A stretch of 58,567 nt of DNA, from assembly GCA_944363785.1 (NCBI GenBank), contig CALVVF010000009.1, positions 1-58,567 of the forward strand. The letters are read 5' to 3'. Both the position numbers and the translations under genes were made by a program. The DNA is from an uncultured Bacilli bacterium. GTDB lineage: Bacteria; Bacillota_I; Bacilli_A; RF39; UBA660. The notes under the pieces are model-generated. The model saw nothing but the letters and a program-made list of their open reading frames with translations, did not search any database and had not been told where the DNA came from. Positions 23,048 through 33,600 of this stretch are shown here, piece by piece (the stretch's first letter is position 1; each line of letters begins with the position of its first letter).

Positions 23048-25993
23048 TTCATGTTCATCTAATCTTACACTAACTAGTTTACTTACTCCAGATTCTTGCA
23101 TCGTAATACCATATAATGTATTGGCATACTCCATCGTTTTTTTCTTATGAGTAATAAGCAAGAACTGTGTTTTTTCTTTATAATGATCTAAATATTGTCC
23201 AAAACGGTCAACATTAGCTTCATCAAGAGCCGCTTCTACCTCATCAAATAGGCAGAATGGAACGGTTCTAACATTTAAAATAGCAAACAATAGACTAATC
23301 GCTGTAAGGGTTTTTTCTCCCCCTGAAAGTAGAGAGATTGTCGTTAGTTTCTTACCTGGAGGAGAAGCAACAATTTCTACTCCCGTTTCTAGTAAATTAT
23401 CTGGATCTGTTAATTTAAGAGAAGCTTTACCTCCATTAAATAACTTTCTAAAAACCACTTCAAATTCTTTTTCAATTAAATGGAAAGTCGCTTTAAATTC
23501 TTCTTTCATCACTTGATCCATCTCTTCAATAATCTCTAGTAAGGTATCTCTTGCGGATAGAAGTTCTTCCTTTTGACTATTTAAAAATTGATAACGTTCA
23601 TTAATGCGTTCAAATTCACTAATCGCATCTAAATTAACCATACCGATTCTTTTGATCGTATTTTTATAAATCGTTACCTTATTCTTCGCATCTCCTACTT
23701 CTAAAGTAAGTGGATACTTCTCCTTAGCTTTCTCAAAAGTAAGTTCATAAGTCTCACTGAGGGTATTTAAATCATAATCTAGTTTGACATCCATACGATT
23801 GATTTCTACCTCTAACTCACTTGCTTCTGCTTGTTTTTTCGCTAAGGCACTATTCGTAAGCTTACTCTTCGCTTCCCATTCTTCGATTTCTGCTTTAATT
23901 TTATCGACATCTTTTATCTTTTGGTTCAACGTTTGAACAAGTAAATCTTTTTCTTTTTGTGTCTCATAAAACTCTTCCATCAAACGCATTTCTTCTTTTG
24001 AAAGAGAAGAATCTACGACATGGTTTAAACTGACTAACTCCTGATTAATTTCTTCTTGTTCTTGTTGTTTAGCCTCTAAAGAAGTCATTTTATTCTTTAA
24101 TGCCTCTTTTTCAAAGAAAAGTTCAGACTGAATTTTTTCCTTTTTATCTTCTAATTCTCTACGACTAGTGGATAATTGTTTATCACTTACTTCTAATTCA
24201 TCTAAAACTTTTTTATTATCTTCTAATAGACGTTTAAGACGAATTAAATCATATTTATCACTGATGATACTACGACTTCCAGTTGTGAGATTACCACCAG
24301 TAATAGACCCACCTACATGAATAATTTCTCCATCTAAGGTAACAATCTTATATCGATTGTGAATTCGTTTACTAATTCTATTCGCACTATCAATATCTAA
24401 TACCACTAATACATTGCCCAATTGATTAGCAATGATATTACGATAAACAGGATCACAATGAACTAATGATGCAAATGTATCAAGGTAACCCATCTCTCCA
24501 CGTAAGAGTTGTAAAGTTTCTTCATCTACACTCCTAGGTTTAATCACATTAAGAGGGAAAAAAGTACAACGTCCAAGTTTATTCTCTTTCAAATAGAAAA
24601 TGGCTTCTTTAGCTACTTGTTCATTATCGACAACAACAAATTGTTTACTAGCGCCTAAGGCGACATCCAAGGCCTTTTGAAATTTTTCATCGCACTCTAC
24701 CAATTGTCCAATACAATTATGTACCCCTCGTAACTTAGGATTATTTAAAACCGCTCGAACACTATTGGGAAGTCCACCACCATTTTCGATAAAGTTTTCT
24801 AAAACACTAATCTTATTTTCTAATTCGATTTGATCCCGTTTTTTTACATTGTATTCAGCGCCTAATTTATTTTGTCCACTCTTATTTCGTTCGATCTCAT
24901 CACTAAGAGTTCTATCTTTAGTCTGAATATCTTCAACACTCTGATTTAAATAACTAATCTCTTTTTCTAGTAATGTAATTTCATTTTCTAACTGTAATTT
25001 TCTCTCTGTTAAATGGGCGATATTTTCATGTAGTCGTTGATCATTAGCCTGATACTTTCTTCGCTCTTGTAATATCTTTTTGTCCCCATTTAAACGTTCT
25101 TCCTTTTTCGTCAAAGCTAGTAACTGTTCTTGAAAAGAAGTGACTTCTTTTTCTAAACGCAACAATTCCATCTTCCTACTATCGATAAAAGCATCACTGC
25201 CTGAAGAAGAAGTAGATAAACTCAAAATCTCCTGTTGAACTTCAGCTTGCCTTTCTTTAGCTTTTTGATATCGATAATTCAAGTTCTCGATCTCATAAGC
25301 AAGTAAGGCAACTTCAACCTTTTCTAAAGCCTCCTTAGCTTCTAAATACTCTTTAGCTTTCTTACTTTGTTCTCGTAACGGTTCAATCTGATTTTCAAGT
25401 TCACTCGTAATATCATTTACACGATCTAGGTTTTGATGAGTTCGATCTAATTTACGAATCGCTTCATATTTACGTTTTTTATACTTTAATACTCCCGCAG
25501 CTTCTTCAAAAATAACTCGCCTATCATAAGCTGAATTACTTAAAATACGATCTACTTCCCCTTGGGAAATAATATTGAATGATTCTTTCCCAATTCCACT
25601 ATCCATAAATAAATCTGTAATATCTTTTAATCGGCATTTCTCCCCATTTAAAAAATACTCATTTTCACCACTTCGATAAACTCTTCTTTTTACCGAAACT
25701 TCAGTATAAGGAATAGCTAAATAATGATCACTATTATCAAAAACTAAACAAACAGAAGCAACATTTAAAGGATTTCTACTCTTACTTCCTGAAAAAATAA
25801 CATCACTCATACTCCCGTCGCCACGAAGAGACTTTACTGATTGTTCTCCAAGTACCCATCTAACCGCATCGACAACATTACTCTTACCACTACCATTTGG
25901 ACCTACAATACAAGTAATATTATTATCAAGATGGATGGTTATCTTATCCGCAAAAGACTTAAATCCTGATGCTTGAATTTCCTTTAAATACAT
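23036..25993 (-). CDS. smc: Chromosome segregation ATPase SMC (short form)
   Basis: A 985-aa SMC protein. Walker A GPNGSGKS is at 31-38; a first coiled coil (about 165-385) leads to the hinge (about 400-530, with GGGLPNSVRAVL and HVGGSITGGNL); a second coiled coil follows; the C-terminal head has the signature LLSGGEKTLTA and Walker B FCLFDEVEAALDEANVDRF. With ScpA/ScpB it loads onto and extrudes chromosomal DNA. It is roughly 200 residues shorter than Bacillus SMC (1186 aa), chiefly from shorter coiled-coil arms, close to mollicute SMC lengths. Confidence 0.95.
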   Translation of the reverse strand: MYLKEIQASGFKSFADKITIHLDNNITCIVGPNGSGKSNVVDAVRWVLGEQSVKSLRGDGSMSDVIFSGSKSRNPLNVASVCLVFDNSDHYLAIPYTEVSVKRRVYRSGENEYFLNGEKCRLKDITDLFMDSGIGKESFNIISQGEVDRILSNSAYDRRVIFEEAAGVLKYKKRKYEAIRKLDRTHQNLDRVNDITSELENQIEPLREQSKKAKEYLEAKEALEKVEVALLAYEIENLNYRYQKAKERQAEVQQEILSLSTSSSGSDAFIDSRKMELLRLEKEVTSFQEQLLALTKKEERLNGDKKILQERRKYQANDQRLHENIAHLTERKLQLENEITLLEKEISYLNQSVEDIQTKDRTLSDEIERNKSGQNKLGAEYNVKKRDQIELENKISVLENFIENGGGLPNSVRAVLNNPKLRGVHNCIGQLVECDEKFQKALDVALGASKQFVVVDNEQVAKEAIFYLKENKLGRCTFFPLNVIKPRSVDEETLQLLRGEMGYLDTFASLVHCDPVYRNIIANQLGNVLVVLDIDSANRISKRIHNRYKIVTLDGEIIHVGGSITGGNLTTGSRSIISDKYDLIRLKRLLEDNKKVLDELEVSDKQLSTSRRELEDKKEKIQSELFFEKEALKNKMTSLEAKQQEQEEINQELVSLNHVVDSSLSKEEMRLMEEFYETQKEKDLLVQTLNQKIKDVDKIKAEIEEWEAKSKLTNSALAKKQAEASELEVEINRMDVKLDYDLNTLSETYELTFEKAKEKYPLTLEVGDAKNKVTIYKNTIKRIGMVNLDAISEFERINERYQFLNSQKEELLSARDTLLEIIEEMDQVMKEEFKATFHLIEKEFEVVFRKLFNGGKASLKLTDPDNLLETGVEIVASPPGKKLTTISLLSGGEKTLTAISLLFAILNVRTVPFCLFDEVEAALDEANVDRFGQYLDHYKEKTQFLLITHKKKTMEYANTLYGITMQESGVSKLVSVRLDEHEENP

Positions 25994-26349
25994 ATTATCT
26001 TCACCTTACCACTATCTAAAATTATACTATAACCCTACCCTGAAAACAAGAAAATTATCCAGCCATTTATATAAATCTCAACAAAAAAAGAACTTCTATT
26101 AGTCCTAGGATAACTAAAACATAGTTAGAAATTCTTGCCTCTATCCTATTTCATTATAGATGTCTTTTTAACTATAAGTTTTCTATTCTTCTACAGTTTT
26201 TCCATATTCTTTAACCAATAACTAGAATACTAAACCTCTAAATTACGTAATGAATTAGTTTCTTCGTTTTGTATATGTAATTTCTTCTTCTATATGATTA
26301 GGTTCCTCTTGATGAACAGTTCCCATAGTAGAAACTATAGCTAAGGCGA
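25994..26349. other. Gene-free spacer with a possible reading-frame remnant
   Basis: No full gene is supported. On the minus strand a short frame from about 26380 down to 26255 reads ...FRKIIALAIVSTMGTVHQ..., then an acidic stretch, and stops at YTKRRN. It overlaps the end of the deacetylase-like gene in another frame and has no ribosome site, so it may be a decayed gene end or chance. The terminator at 26081-26136 closes the region. Confidence 0.5.
26081..26136 (-). terminator. Terminator after the pnp/deacetylase-like region
   Basis: Minus-strand AAGAATTTCTA pairs with TAGAAGTTCTT (one G-T) followed by TTTTTTT. It would end transcripts running through the ylxY-like gene before smc. Confidence 0.75.
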
Positions 26350-27210
26350 TTATTTTTCTGAAATAGACTCTTGTTCAATCAATTGATGAACAGTAACTAA
26401 GTCATACCCTTTTTGATGAATATAACTAATTACCGATGGTAATTCCTTTAAAGTTGTATCACTAGTATCTAAGCTAATTAAACTACCATTACTTAAATTC
26501 TTCTTTACCGTAAGTAATGGATAATTAGAAGCATAAATAGAGGGTTTAATCGTATACATTTTATGATGACTACATAAATCTAAAATATTACTATCTTTAT
26601 ATTCCGTATAACAATAATTTGTCTTTACATTGGTCAAAGACTCGATCATATTATTCGTCCATTCAAATCTGTCTGTCGTATAACTACCTTGGTACCCTAA
26701 GTTTTCTATTTCATAACCATCTCCGGCTAAACTTTCAACCATATCCATATTCTCTTGAATAACATCACCATCGATAAAGAAAGTAGCTAAAACATTCTTC
26801 TCTAATAAAACTTGGCTAATTGCTTCTAAATTATTGATATCATCTACTTTAAATAGTAAAGCTACCTGATTAACCTGTTCATTACCTCCGATTACATATT
26901 TATCATAAGCTAAAGAAACATCAGGTAATATCTCATCAAATACCAATAAGGATTCTTGATAACGATTAATCTTCTTCATATTCGAAAAACTCTTTCCTAC
27001 ATTAACTTCTCTACCACTTAATCCAGGTATAATTTCATCATCAAAAATCATTGCTTCGATAGGATCTATTTTATACTGGTCTTTATTCTCCATAATCATC
27101 TGCATAATTGGGTCATTACGTTTAACAATATCGGCCGCTTTCTCAGTATAAAAAAAGCTAAAACAAACTAAAACAAAGACACCAAGATAGGAAACATATT
27201 TTTTTAACAT
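26350..27210 (-). CDS. ylxY: YlxY-like polysaccharide deacetylase homologue, probably inactive
   Basis: A 286-aa protein with an N-terminal signal or membrane segment (LKKYVSYLGVFVLVCFSFFY) and a degenerate NodB domain (about 105-280). The usual TFDDGP motif is replaced by LLFKVDDI, and the GHEIGNHTxxH motif that carries the metal-binding His residues is GYEIENLGYQGS, so the Asp-His-His centre is lost; ATFFIDGDVI matches the family's xTFFxxG. Position after rpsO and pnp matches Bacillus ylxY. The ATG at 27210 follows AGGTGG. Likely a structural or binding role at the cell wall, not deacetylation. Confidence 0.75.
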   Translation of the reverse strand: MLKKYVSYLGVFVLVCFSFFYTEKAADIVKRNDPIMQMIMENKDQYKIDPIEAMIFDDEIIPGLSGREVNVGKSFSNMKKINRYQESLLVFDEILPDVSLAYDKYVIGGNEQVNQVALLFKVDDINNLEAISQVLLEKNVLATFFIDGDVIQENMDMVESLAGDGYEIENLGYQGSYTTDRFEWTNNMIESLTNVKTNYCYTEYKDSNILDLCSHHKMYTIKPSIYASNYPLLTVKKNLSNGSLISLDTSDTTLKELPSVISYIHQKGYDLVTVHQLIEQESISEK

Positions 27211-27352
27211 AATATCCACCTAATAAAATTTATGACGAATAGATAAATTTATGAAAAAGAAAGTAGAAAAGAAAACCAATATCCACGAATATAACTAGTT
27301 ACCCATATTTTCTTTATTCCTAATTAAAAAGTAGAAAAATAATAAATAAGTT

Positions 27353-27382
27353 AAAAAAAGAAGAAAACTTACTTAGTCTTCT
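27353..27382 (-). terminator. Terminator overlapping the pnp stop
   Basis: Minus-strand AGAAGA and TCTTCT flank a 12-base loop that includes the stop codon, followed by TTTTTTT. Confidence 0.6.
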
Positions 27383-29571
27383 TCTTTCTTGTTCTTCTTT
27401 TGATCTTCTTTGTCCTTTTCTTTATCGTTTTCTTCTTTCGGTAATGCTTGTTTTCTAGAGAAGTTAAGTCTTCCCTTCTTATCTACACCTAGACATTTAA
27501 CGATGATTTCATCGCCTAAGTGAACGACATCTTTGACCTCTTTTACTCGTTTATGATCAAGTTCTGAAATATGTACTAATCCCTCACAGCCTGGCCAAAC
27601 TTGAACAAAACAACCGAAGTCTTCTATTTTAACAACCTTGGCTGGATAGATTACGCCTTCTTCTACTTCACGAACTACATCTAAAATCATATTCTTTGTT
27701 CTTTCGATAATCTCTTTATCTGAATGATAGATCATTACTCTACCATCATCTTCTAAATCAACTTTAACCGCATTCATATCAGTAACGGATGTAACATGAG
27801 AAGCATCACAAATAATCTTCGTAATCATCTCGCCACCTTTACCAATAACGTCTTTGATTTTTTCTGGTTTAATCATGAAAGTTTCCATCTTAGGGGCATA
27901 TTGACTAACTTCTTTACGAGGTTCAGGAATTTCATTAGCCATAACATCTAAAATTTCCATTCTAGCTACCTTAGCTTGGGCAAGGGCTTCTTTTAAGATT
28001 TCTTTAGTAATTCCTTTGATTTTAATATCCATCTGTAAAGCACAGATTCCTTCCCTAGTTCCAGCTACTTTAAAGTCCATATCGCCTAAATGGTCTTCCA
28101 TACCTTGAATATCCGTTAAGATCGTATAATCATCTCCGGCAGTAATTAATCCCATCGCAATACCAGCAACTGGGGCTTTAATTGGAACACCAGCAGCCAT
28201 CAAACTCATACAGCCAGCACAAATAGTTGCTTGACTACTACTACCATTAGATTCTAATACTTCAGATACTACTCTGACTGTATAAGGGAATTCTTCTTCA
28301 CTTGGCATCACTTGAAGTAGTGCTCTTTCCCCTAAAGCACCATGACCAATTTCTCTTCTACCTGGGGCACCATAACGTCCCGTTTCACCTACGGAAAAAG
28401 CAGGGAAATTATAATGAAGCATGAATCGTTTTTCTGTCTCCATGTCCAAGCCATCTAAAACTTGATGTTCTCCTAATGCTCCTAAAGTAGTAACCGCTAA
28501 TGCTTGAGTTTCACCACGAGTAAATAAAGCCGAGCCATGTGTTCTTGGTAATAAATCAATTGCTGTAGATAATGGTCGAATTTGAGTCATACTTCTACCA
28601 TCAGCACGTGTTTTTTCTTTAACGACAATTTGTCTAAAGATTTCATATTCGATCTCTTCTAACACTAGTTTTACTTTAGTAATTAAAGTAAGTAAATCTT
28701 TTTCTTTTAATACTTCTTCATTTTCCGTTGTATATTTGGCAACAATCTCTTCTTTAACCGCATCGATTGCCTCATATTTTTCCTGCTTACCTGGTATACG
28801 AAGAGCTTCATTTAAACGTGCTTCCGCTAAAGAGCGAACTTCCTCTTTAAGACTATCTTCGATCTCAAGTGTCTCATACTCCATCTTCTCAACACCAATT
28901 TCAGCGATAATCTCTTCTTGGAAAGCAACTAATTCCTTAATTGCCTCATGACCAAACATTAATGCTTCTAACATTAAATCTTCTGATACTTGTTTAGCAC
29001 CAGCTTCCACCATATTGATGGCTTCTTTGGTACCAGCTACTGTTAGGTCCAAGTCAGAAACTTCTAATTCACTAGGCGTCGGATTAATAATAAATTCTCC
29101 ATTGACATGTCCTACTTTAACCCCCGCAATAGGTCCTCCAAAAGGAATCTTACTGATCGATGTGGCTAAACTAGAACCAAACATCGCCGTAAGTTCAGGT
29201 GAATAATCAGGATCAACCGATAAAACTGTATTGACTACCTGCACTTCGTTCTTAAAATCTTCTGGAAATAACGGTCTCATCGGACGATCGATCATTCTAG
29301 CCGCTAACGTAGCATTTTCCGTAGGTCTACCCTCACGTTTAATAAAACCACCTGGAATCTTTCCAACTGAATATAATTTTTCATTATATAAAACCATCAA
29401 AGGAAAAAAATCAGATAATACATTCGCACTTTTACTAACAACAGCGGTAGATAACACTACAGTATCCCCATAGCGAACCCAAACCGCACCATCTGCTTGT
29501 TTCGCAACCATTCCGTGTTCTACTACTAATTTTTTGCCCCTAAAGTTTAATTCAAATACTTTCTTCATCAC
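27373..29571 (-). CDS. pnp: Polyribonucleotide nucleotidyltransferase (PNPase)
   Basis: A 732-aa 3'-5' phosphorolytic exoribonuclease, the core of RNA decay. Two RNase PH domains surround a helical region; the second has the catalytic segment [18 protein letters not shown] and the conserved [22 protein letters not shown] domain ([18 protein letters not shown]) and an S1 domain ([18 protein letters not shown]) follow, and then a Lys/Glu tail about 25 residues long that may bind partners. It lies downstream of rpsO and an HD hydrolase. Normal length for the family. Confidence 0.96.
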   Translation of the reverse strand: MMKKVFELNFRGKKLVVEHGMVAKQADGAVWVRYGDTVVLSTAVVSKSANVLSDFFPLMVLYNEKLYSVGKIPGGFIKREGRPTENATLAARMIDRPMRPLFPEDFKNEVQVVNTVLSVDPDYSPELTAMFGSSLATSISKIPFGGPIAGVKVGHVNGEFIINPTPSELEVSDLDLTVAGTKEAINMVEAGAKQVSEDLMLEALMFGHEAIKELVAFQEEIIAEIGVEKMEYETLEIEDSLKEEVRSLAEARLNEALRIPGKQEKYEAIDAVKEEIVAKYTTENEEVLKEKDLLTLITKVKLVLEEIEYEIFRQIVVKEKTRADGRSMTQIRPLSTAIDLLPRTHGSALFTRGETQALAVTTLGALGEHQVLDGLDMETEKRFMLHYNFPAFSVGETGRYGAPGRREIGHGALGERALLQVMPSEEEFPYTVRVVSEVLESNGSSSQATICAGCMSLMAAGVPIKAPVAGIAMGLITAGDDYTILTDIQGMEDHLGDMDFKVAGTREGICALQMDIKIKGITKEILKEALAQAKVARMEILDVMANEIPEPRKEVSQYAPKMETFMIKPEKIKDVIGKGGEMITKIICDASHVTSVTDMNAVKVDLEDDGRVMIYHSDKEIIERTKNMILDVVREVEEGVIYPAKVVKIEDFGCFVQVWPGCEGLVHISELDHKRVKEVKDVVHLGDEIIVKCLGVDKKGRLNFSRKQALPKEENDKEKDKEDQKKNKKEED

Positions 29572-29591
29572 TACATCACCTCATCTTTAAA

Positions 29592-30149
29592 CTATAAATG
29601 TTTACTTAATAGTTTCACTGTATCTTCAAATTCTTTTCTTATTTTATCATGATCACGTTCTTTAAAATCTAATTCAATATCCATTAAAGAAATATTTGGC
29701 TGAATACCATCTAAATTAGGAATTAAATTAGGTATTTCATAAGCTAACATTTGAGCATCAATTCGATTAATTATCGCTAAGTCACTACGATTAGGTGTAT
29801 CCAAATTAAATCGTTTATAGATAACATCCATCAATCCAGATTCTATTTCTAAATAATCTGGTAAGAGTTTCTTAACTGGTGTAGGTACATCGGATAAATA
29901 AGCTTCTGAAGCATCATGTAATAGTAAGTATAACTGTGCCTTTTCATCAAATTGAAACTCACGACATAAGCGATAACAATTTAAAGAATGCTGAGCGACA
30001 CTATAAAATCTAACTGTCCCTCCTGAATATCTACAAAGTTGCGATAATGGATGTGAAATATCTTCTAAATAAATTTCTTCGATACTAGGACGATCTAAAT
30101 GAATCAAATGTCCTGTCCAACACAACATCTCTCCCCGATTTAAACTCAT
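29592..30149 (-). CDS. HD-domain phosphohydrolase, YfbR-like
   Basis: A 185-aa soluble HD-superfamily protein. VAQHSLNCYRL supplies the first His, LLLHDASEAYLSDVPTPVK the paired His-Asp with the extended motif typical of YfbR/phage-type 5'-nucleotidases, and YEIPNLIP lies in the later helix. Likely removes phosphate from (deoxy)nucleoside monophosphates using a divalent metal. The ATG at 30149 follows GGAGG. It lies between rpsO and pnp, a place usually without a gene, so it is an insertion in the rpsO-pnp neighbourhood. Confidence 0.82.
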   Translation of the reverse strand: MSLNRGEMLCWTGHLIHLDRPSIEEIYLEDISHPLSQLCRYSGGTVRFYSVAQHSLNCYRLCREFQFDEKAQLYLLLHDASEAYLSDVPTPVKKLLPDYLEIESGLMDVIYKRFNLDTPNRSDLAIINRIDAQMLAYEIPNLIPNLDGIQPNISLMDIELDFKERDHDKIRKEFEDTVKLLSKHL

Positions 30150-30164
30150 AAATTCCTCCATAAA

Positions 30165-30192
30165 ATTAAAAAAGACACTAAAAATAAGTGCC
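30165..30192 (-). terminator. Terminator after rpsO
   Basis: Minus-strand GGCACT-TATTTTT-AGTGTC followed by TTTTTT, starting at the rpsO stop codon; partial readthrough would supply the HD gene and pnp. Confidence 0.75.
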
Positions 30193-30461
30193 TATTTTCT
30201 TAATCCTAATTGTTTAACAATCTCACGATAACGTTGAACATCTTTCTTAGCTAAATAATTCAACATATTTCTTCTTTGTCCAACTTTCTTTAAAAGTCCA
30301 CGACGTGAATGATAATCATGTATATGTTCTTTTAAATGTTCAGTTAAAACGTTAATTTCTTCAGTAAGAATTGCGATCTGAACTTCAGCTGAACCTGTAT
30401 CTTTTTCATTTCTTGCATATTTTTTTACAAGTTCTTGCTTTTTTTCTGATGTTAAAGCCAT
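30192..30461 (-). CDS. rpsO: 30S ribosomal protein S15
   Basis: An 89-aa protein with the conserved [39 protein letters not shown] and [12 protein letters not shown]15 binds helices 20-22 of 16S rRNA early in 30S assembly. An AAGAAGGAGGAA site precedes the ATG. It has its own promoter and a structured leader, as in other bacteria where S15 represses its own translation. Confidence 0.97.
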   Translation of the reverse strand: MALTSEKKQELVKKYARNEKDTGSAEVQIAILTEEINVLTEHLKEHIHDYHSRRGLLKKVGQRRNMLNYLAKKDVQRYREIVKQLGLRK

Positions 30462-30534
30462 TTTTATTCCTCCTTCTTTCTATTTGCCTAAACCAAGCTA
30501 CGGTCGGAATAACTCCGTATCCCAGAAAAGGTAC
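30462..30534 (-). promoter_or_regulatory. rpsO 5' leader, candidate S15-binding element
   Basis: The leader between the predicted transcript start and the ribosome site holds ACGGAGTTATTCCGACCGT, able to fold as CGGA/TCCG and a wider ACGG/CCGT pairing, upstream of the SD. S15 autoregulatory leaders occur at this place in many bacteria; specific match to a known class was not tested. Confidence 0.55.
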
Positions 30535-30540
30535 AGATAT

Positions 30541-30569
30541 AATATACTAGAAAAGTACAGAAAAAGCAA
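30541..30569 (-). promoter_or_regulatory. Promoter of rpsO
   Basis: Minus strand TTGCTT (30564-30569), 17-base spacer, TATATT (30541-30546), leaving a leader of about 70 bases. Confidence 0.7.
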
Positions 30570-30593
30570 GCTTTTTATGAATCTTCATAAACA

Positions 30594-30640
30594 AAAAATA
30601 GATATATTCAGCTTTACAACCAAATATAATCTATTTTTTT
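30594..30640 (-). terminator. Terminator of ileS
   Basis: Minus-strand AAAAATAGATTATATT pairs with AATATATCTATTTTTT (bulged) around a 13-base loop, ending in a T-run, directly after the ileS stop. Confidence 0.8.
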
Positions 30641-30644
30641 CGTA

Positions 30645-33600
30645 TTATTCTACTCTATCAATATCAAATTGAACATCTATTCCATTTAAAGAGTATACTT
30701 CACCATTATTATCTTTAACTTCTAAAGAAACAGCTAAAGTCTCTTCTTGGATTAATGATTTAAAATTAGAAATAGCTTCTTCAAAACTTGGATTTTCAGA
30801 ATAGTAAACATGTATTCTATCAGTAATTTCAAAGTCTTTCGCTTTACGTAAATTTTGAACTTTACTAATAAACTCACGAACGATTCCTTCATGAAGTAAT
30901 TCTTCCGTCAAAGCAGTATTTAAAACAATAAATTGATTGCCTTCGTGAGAAGCATTAAATCCCTCCTTAGAAGAAATACGAATCTCTACCATTTCAGCCA
31001 CTACTTCTACTTCTTCATGATCAATTTCCATCTTAATAGAACCGTTTTCATTTAAAGTAGAAATATCTTCATCGGATAAAGTTACTAACTTCTGTTGGAA
31101 CTCCTTAATATGAGGACCAAACATCTTTCCACAAATCTTAAAGTTTGGTTTTACTTCAAAGTCCATATAAATAGATAAATCAGAAGCAAAAGTAACATTT
31201 TTTACATTGAGTTCTTCTTTAATTAATTGAACCAAATCACCAATTAGTTCTTCACATCTTCCATCTAAGATTACTTCACTAAGTGGTTGTCTAACTTTGA
31301 TCTTAGCTTCTTCTCTAGCATTACGACCAAGAGAAATTAATTCACGAACTAGATCCATTCTTTTCTCGATACCTTCTTGAATCATTGCTTCATCAAATTG
31401 TGGATAATCAGCTAAATGTACGGATTCTTTACCAGTTAAATTAACGTAAATCTCATCTGAGATAAAAGGAACTATAGGGGCAATCAATAAACAAATACCA
31501 ACTAAAACATCATATGTTGTCTGATAAACAGCCTTTTTACTTGTTGTCATGTCACTTTCCCAGAATCTTCTTCTATTTCTTCTGATATACCAATTAGATA
31601 GATCTTCATTAACAAAATGATTAATTAATTTTACTGCTTTATTTAAATCATATTCATCCATCGCATTAGTAACATAGTGAATTAGTTTATGGTACTTAGA
31701 TAATAACCACTGATCAATCTCTTCTAAATCATTATAATCAACTTTAAACTCTCTAGGATCAATATGATCAGTATTGGCATATAACTGGAAGAAAGTATAG
31801 GTATTTTTTAGGGTATTAAAGAATTTAGATTGTACTTCTTTGATGCCATCTTCATCAAACTTTAAAGGGGTCCAAACAGGAGAAGCAGATAACATATACC
31901 ATCTAGTTGCATCAGCCCCATACTTTTCTAATATCGAGAATGGTTCAACCGCATTTCCTTTAGATTTATGCATCTTTTGTCCGTATTTATCCAAAAGTAA
32001 ATCGTTGACTAATACATTCTTATAAGGACTACATCCCATCACAAAAGTAGAAATTACGATCAAGGAATAGAACCAACCCCTAGTCTGATCGATTCCTTCA
32101 CTGATAAAGTCAGCTGGGAATTGTTGTTCAAATAACTCTTTATTTTCAAATGGATAATGATATTGCGCAAAAGGCATAGAACCACTATCGAACCAACAGT
32201 CAATAACATCTTTAACACGTGTCATTTCTTTACCACAAACAGGACACTTAATATGAATATCATCGACATAAGGACGATGTAACTCGATAGATTCATCGAT
32301 CTTTTCAATTGCCTTTTCCACTAATTCAGCCCTTGAACCAATCATTTCATCATGTCCACAGCTACAACGCCATAATGGAATTGGTGTTCCCCAATAACGA
32401 TTTCTAGAAATAGCCCAATCATTCATCGTATCTAGCCAATTACCAAAACGTTTTTCACCAACATAATCAGGGAACCAATGTACACTCTTATTTGCTTCAA
32501 TAATCTTGTCTTTCAAAGCTGTCGTTTTAATATAAAGACTAGGTTTGGAATAGTAGACAAGTGGAGTTTTACAACGCCAACAATGTGGATAGTTATGTTC
32601 CATTTTCTGCTTCTTAAATAGTTTATCTTCACTAGCCAAATACTTGATAATATCTACTTCCAATTCAGAATCAACAACAAGTCTACCTTTCCAAGGACCA
32701 TCTGTATAACATCCACTCTCATCAACTGGATTTAAAACCGGTAAATCATATTTTAATCCAACTTCATAGTCATCTTGACCAAAAGCAGGAGCGATATGAA
32801 CGATACCAGTTCCATCTTCCATCGTAACATAATCCGCACAAGTAATATAAAAAGCTTTCTTATTTACTTTTAAGAATGGTAAGAACTGTTCATATTCACG
32901 ATACTCTAAATCTTTACCAAGATACTCTTCGACTACCTCAAAGTCATCCCCTAATACTTGATGAGCCAATTTCTCCGCAACGATAAAATAATGTCCACGT
33001 GACAAACATTTGACATACTTTTCTTGAGGATTGACACAGGCTGCGACATTACTCATTAACGTCCAAGGTGTCGTTGTCCAAATCAATAGATAAGTATTTT
33101 CTTCATCTTTTAACTGAAAAGGAACAGTAACGGTATTGACACTAATTTCCTTATATCCTTGAGCCACTTCATGAGAAGCAAGACCAGTTCCACAACGTGG
33201 ACAATAAGGTAGTATCTTTAATCCATCATAAATGTAACCCTCATCAAAGAACTTCTTTAAGATCCACCATTCTGTTTCGATGTAATCATTCTGATAAGTA
33301 ACATAGGGATCCTCTAAATTGATAAACTGCCCCATTTTATTGGTAAAATCACGGAAAGCCTTTTCGTTTTTCCAAACAGATTCACGACACTTTTCATTAA
33401 ATTCTTTAATTCCATACTTCTCAATATCAGTTTTCCCTGAAAAACCAAGTTCCTTTTCTACTTGAACTTCAACAGGTAAACCATGAGTATCCCATCCTAC
33501 TTTACGAACTACTTTATATCCTTGCATAGTTTTATATTTACAGATAGAATCTTTTAATAATTTGGCTAACATATGATGAATACCAGGCATTCCATTGGCA

